Source: an uncultured Erysipelotrichaceae bacterium (GTDB taxonomy: Bacteria > Bacillota_I > Bacilli_A > Erysipelotrichales > Coprobacillaceae). From it: 5,488 nt of DNA. The DNA is taken from NCBI GenBank assembly GCA_900550005.1, contig URQL01000121.1, forward strand, positions 1 through 5,488. Reading direction: 5' to 3'. Both the position numbers and the translations under genes were made by a program. The notes below the pieces were generated by a model. That model was not told where the DNA came from. It did no database searches and saw only the letters and a program-made list of their open reading frames with translations. Shown here one piece after another: positions 4,826-5,488 of the stretch. The first letter of the stretch is position 1; every line of letters starts with the position of its first letter.

Positions 4826-5113
4826 TTATTCATTAACAACTGTTTTTAAAGATTTAGATGGTTTGAATTTAACACTGTTTGAAGCTTTAAAAGTCATTGG
4901 TTCTTTAGTAAGAGGATTAATTCCTTCTCTAGCTTCTCTATGACTTAGTTCAAATTTACCAAAACCATAAATATCAACTGTTCCTTGTTCGCTTAATGTT
5001 TTAGTTATTTGATCGAATATAGCATTTACAACTGCTTCTGATTGTTTTTTAGTCATTTGAAATTCAGTTGATAAAGAATCAGCTAACATTTTTTTGTTTA
5101 GTACTTCGCTCAT
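4826..5113 (-). CDS. hup: HU-family histone-like DNA-binding protein
   Basis: A small basic nucleoid protein that binds and bends DNA as a dimer. The 95-residue product has the HU/IHF layout: an N-terminal helix-turn-helix dimerisation part (about 4-45, including KKMLADSLS and KKQSEAVVNAIFDQI), then GFGKFELSHREAREGINP (50-67), the family signature where the beta arm begins, then the arm itself and the C-terminal SNSVKFKPSKSLK (79-91). Length is slightly longer than the usual 90 because of a few extra N-terminal residues. Start ATG 5113 follows a near-perfect AAAGGAGGA (5129-5121) at seven bases, consistent with a very highly expressed gene. Single-gene unit with its own extended -10 promoter and a terminator shared with aroE. 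IHF subunits are unlikely in this lineage. Confidence 0.95.
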   Translation of the reverse strand: MSEVLNKKMLADSLSTEFQMTKKQSEAVVNAIFDQITKTLSEQGTVDIYGFGKFELSHREAREGINPLTKEPMTFKASNSVKFKPSKSLKTVVNE

Positions 5114-5148
5114 GAAAATTTCCTCCTTTAAAATTCTTTTACACTTTT

Positions 5149-5157
5149 AGTATACCA
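5149..5157 (-). promoter_or_regulatory. Extended -10 promoter of the HU gene
   Basis: On the minus strand TGG plus TATACT (5157-5149) forms an extended -10 element; no convincing -35 was found at 16-18 bases. The predicted start gives a leader of about 30 bases containing the strong ribosome binding site. Confidence 0.55.
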
Positions 5158-5201
5158 CATTTCAGACTAGATTGCTCTTGATATTATCGAAAAGTTTAAT
5201 T

Positions 5202-5488
5202 TTATTCTCGCTTTTTTTCAATGCCTAAAATATAAGGACAATTTCCTTTATTGAACATAGAATAATAAAATACTTCATAATAATAAGAGTCAAGTTGTCC
5301 TGCCCATTGTTTAAAATAATCACTTTCTTGTTTCCCTTCTGTGTGTCCAGGATAAAGAACAAGAAGAAGTAATCCCTTGGGATTTAAATGCTTTAAAGCC
5401 AATTCGACAGCAATTTTACTCGTATCTAAAAGTGTTGGATTAAAACTTTGTCCATGAGGTAAAAAACCAAAATTGAAAATTCCTACTT
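5202..5488 (-). CDS. mnmM: MnmM/YtqB-type class I SAM-dependent tRNA methyltransferase, C-terminal part (partial)
   Basis: The C-terminal 95 codons of a gene that enters from the right edge; reading frame is open to base 5488. The visible part begins VGIFNFGFLPHGQSFNPT, which matches the family's IFNLGYLPGG-type motif after the SAM-binding core, followed by a helix (IAVELALKHLNPKG), a strand LLLLVLYPGHTEGKQE and the C-terminal strand PYILGIEKK. YtqB of Bacillus, renamed MnmM, methylates 5-aminomethyl-2-thiouridine at the wobble position of certain tRNAs, giving mnm5s2U. The SAM-binding N-terminal part lies outside the window. An internal TTG (5402) is not a true start, since the frame and family similarity continue upstream of it. 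It is followed after about 90 bases by the HU gene on the same strand, which has its own promoter; no clear terminator separates them. The family call is from recognised motifs. Confidence 0.82.
   Translation of the reverse strand, partial: VGIFNFGFLPHGQSFNPTLLDTSKIAVELALKHLNPKGLLLLVLYPGHTEGKQESDYFKQWAGQLDSYYYEVFYYSMFNKGNCPYILGIEKKRE

Noticed and set aside
5165..5200. A terminator after the mnmM-type gene.
   Set aside because: Only a weak GATA/TATC pairing with an impossible one-base loop and no T-tract was found.
1..5488. A variant genetic code with TGA as tryptophan, suggested by the absence of TGA stops.
   Set aside because: All eight visible stops are TAA or TAG, which is expected at this base composition. 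No gene is interrupted by TGA and the Trp codons checked are TGG, so the standard code is sufficient.
1..5488. CRISPR arrays, tRNA or rRNA genes, insertion sequences, prophage genes.
   Set aside because: Nothing of this kind was seen. The only repeat array is coding, and gaps between genes are short and filled with promoters and terminators.

Overview
The window is an AT-rich stretch (roughly 30% G+C by eye) of a low-GC Bacillota-type chromosome. Evidence for this is the set of strong AGGAGG/AGGTG ribosome binding sites, two TTG starts, extended -10 promoters, and typical Bacillota gene versions (PcrA helicase, a YtqB/MnmM-type methylase, a 95-residue HU). Every visible stop is TAA or TAG, and no reading frame is broken by TGA, so the standard code applies. 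The lineage could be an Erysipelotrichia/Turicibacter/Haloplasma-like group, but that is a guess from overall flavour.

Layout from left to right: (1) the first 54 codons of a UvrD/PcrA-type helicase on the minus strand, cut by the window edge; (2) a divergent small gene of unknown function at 265-582; (3) a bidirectional terminator shared with a convergent minus-strand pair, a single-domain O6-alkylguanine alkyltransferase-like gene whose end overlaps the start of an RsuA-type pseudouridine synthase gene; (4) a divergent promoter region at 1613-1767; (5) a plus-strand two-gene operon of COG0523 (CobW-like) P-loop NTPases at 1768-3830, ending in a clear terminator; (6) a YdiB-type shikimate/quinate dehydrogenase gene at 3920-4786 with a TTG start; (7) a bidirectional terminator facing a minus-strand HU gene; (8) the C-terminal part of an mnmM/ytqB-type tRNA methyltransferase gene, cut by the right edge.

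The most notable part is the COG0523 operon. The first protein has the canonical P-loop and CxCC metal site, plus five 14-residue tandem repeats (five His, an acidic stretch, then CSCG) and a partial sixth between its G domain and its CobW C-terminal domain. This looks like a built-in metal-binding store. The second protein, coupled through a TAATG stop-start overlap, keeps a P-loop but lacks the CxCC motif. It ends in a domain resembling the C-terminal part of YcgQ (DUF1980/TIGR03943). The two probably act together in transition-metal (most likely zinc) handling. That role is inferred from family and composition. No metal-responsive operator of a known kind was found. The remaining genes are mostly ordinary housekeeping functions.
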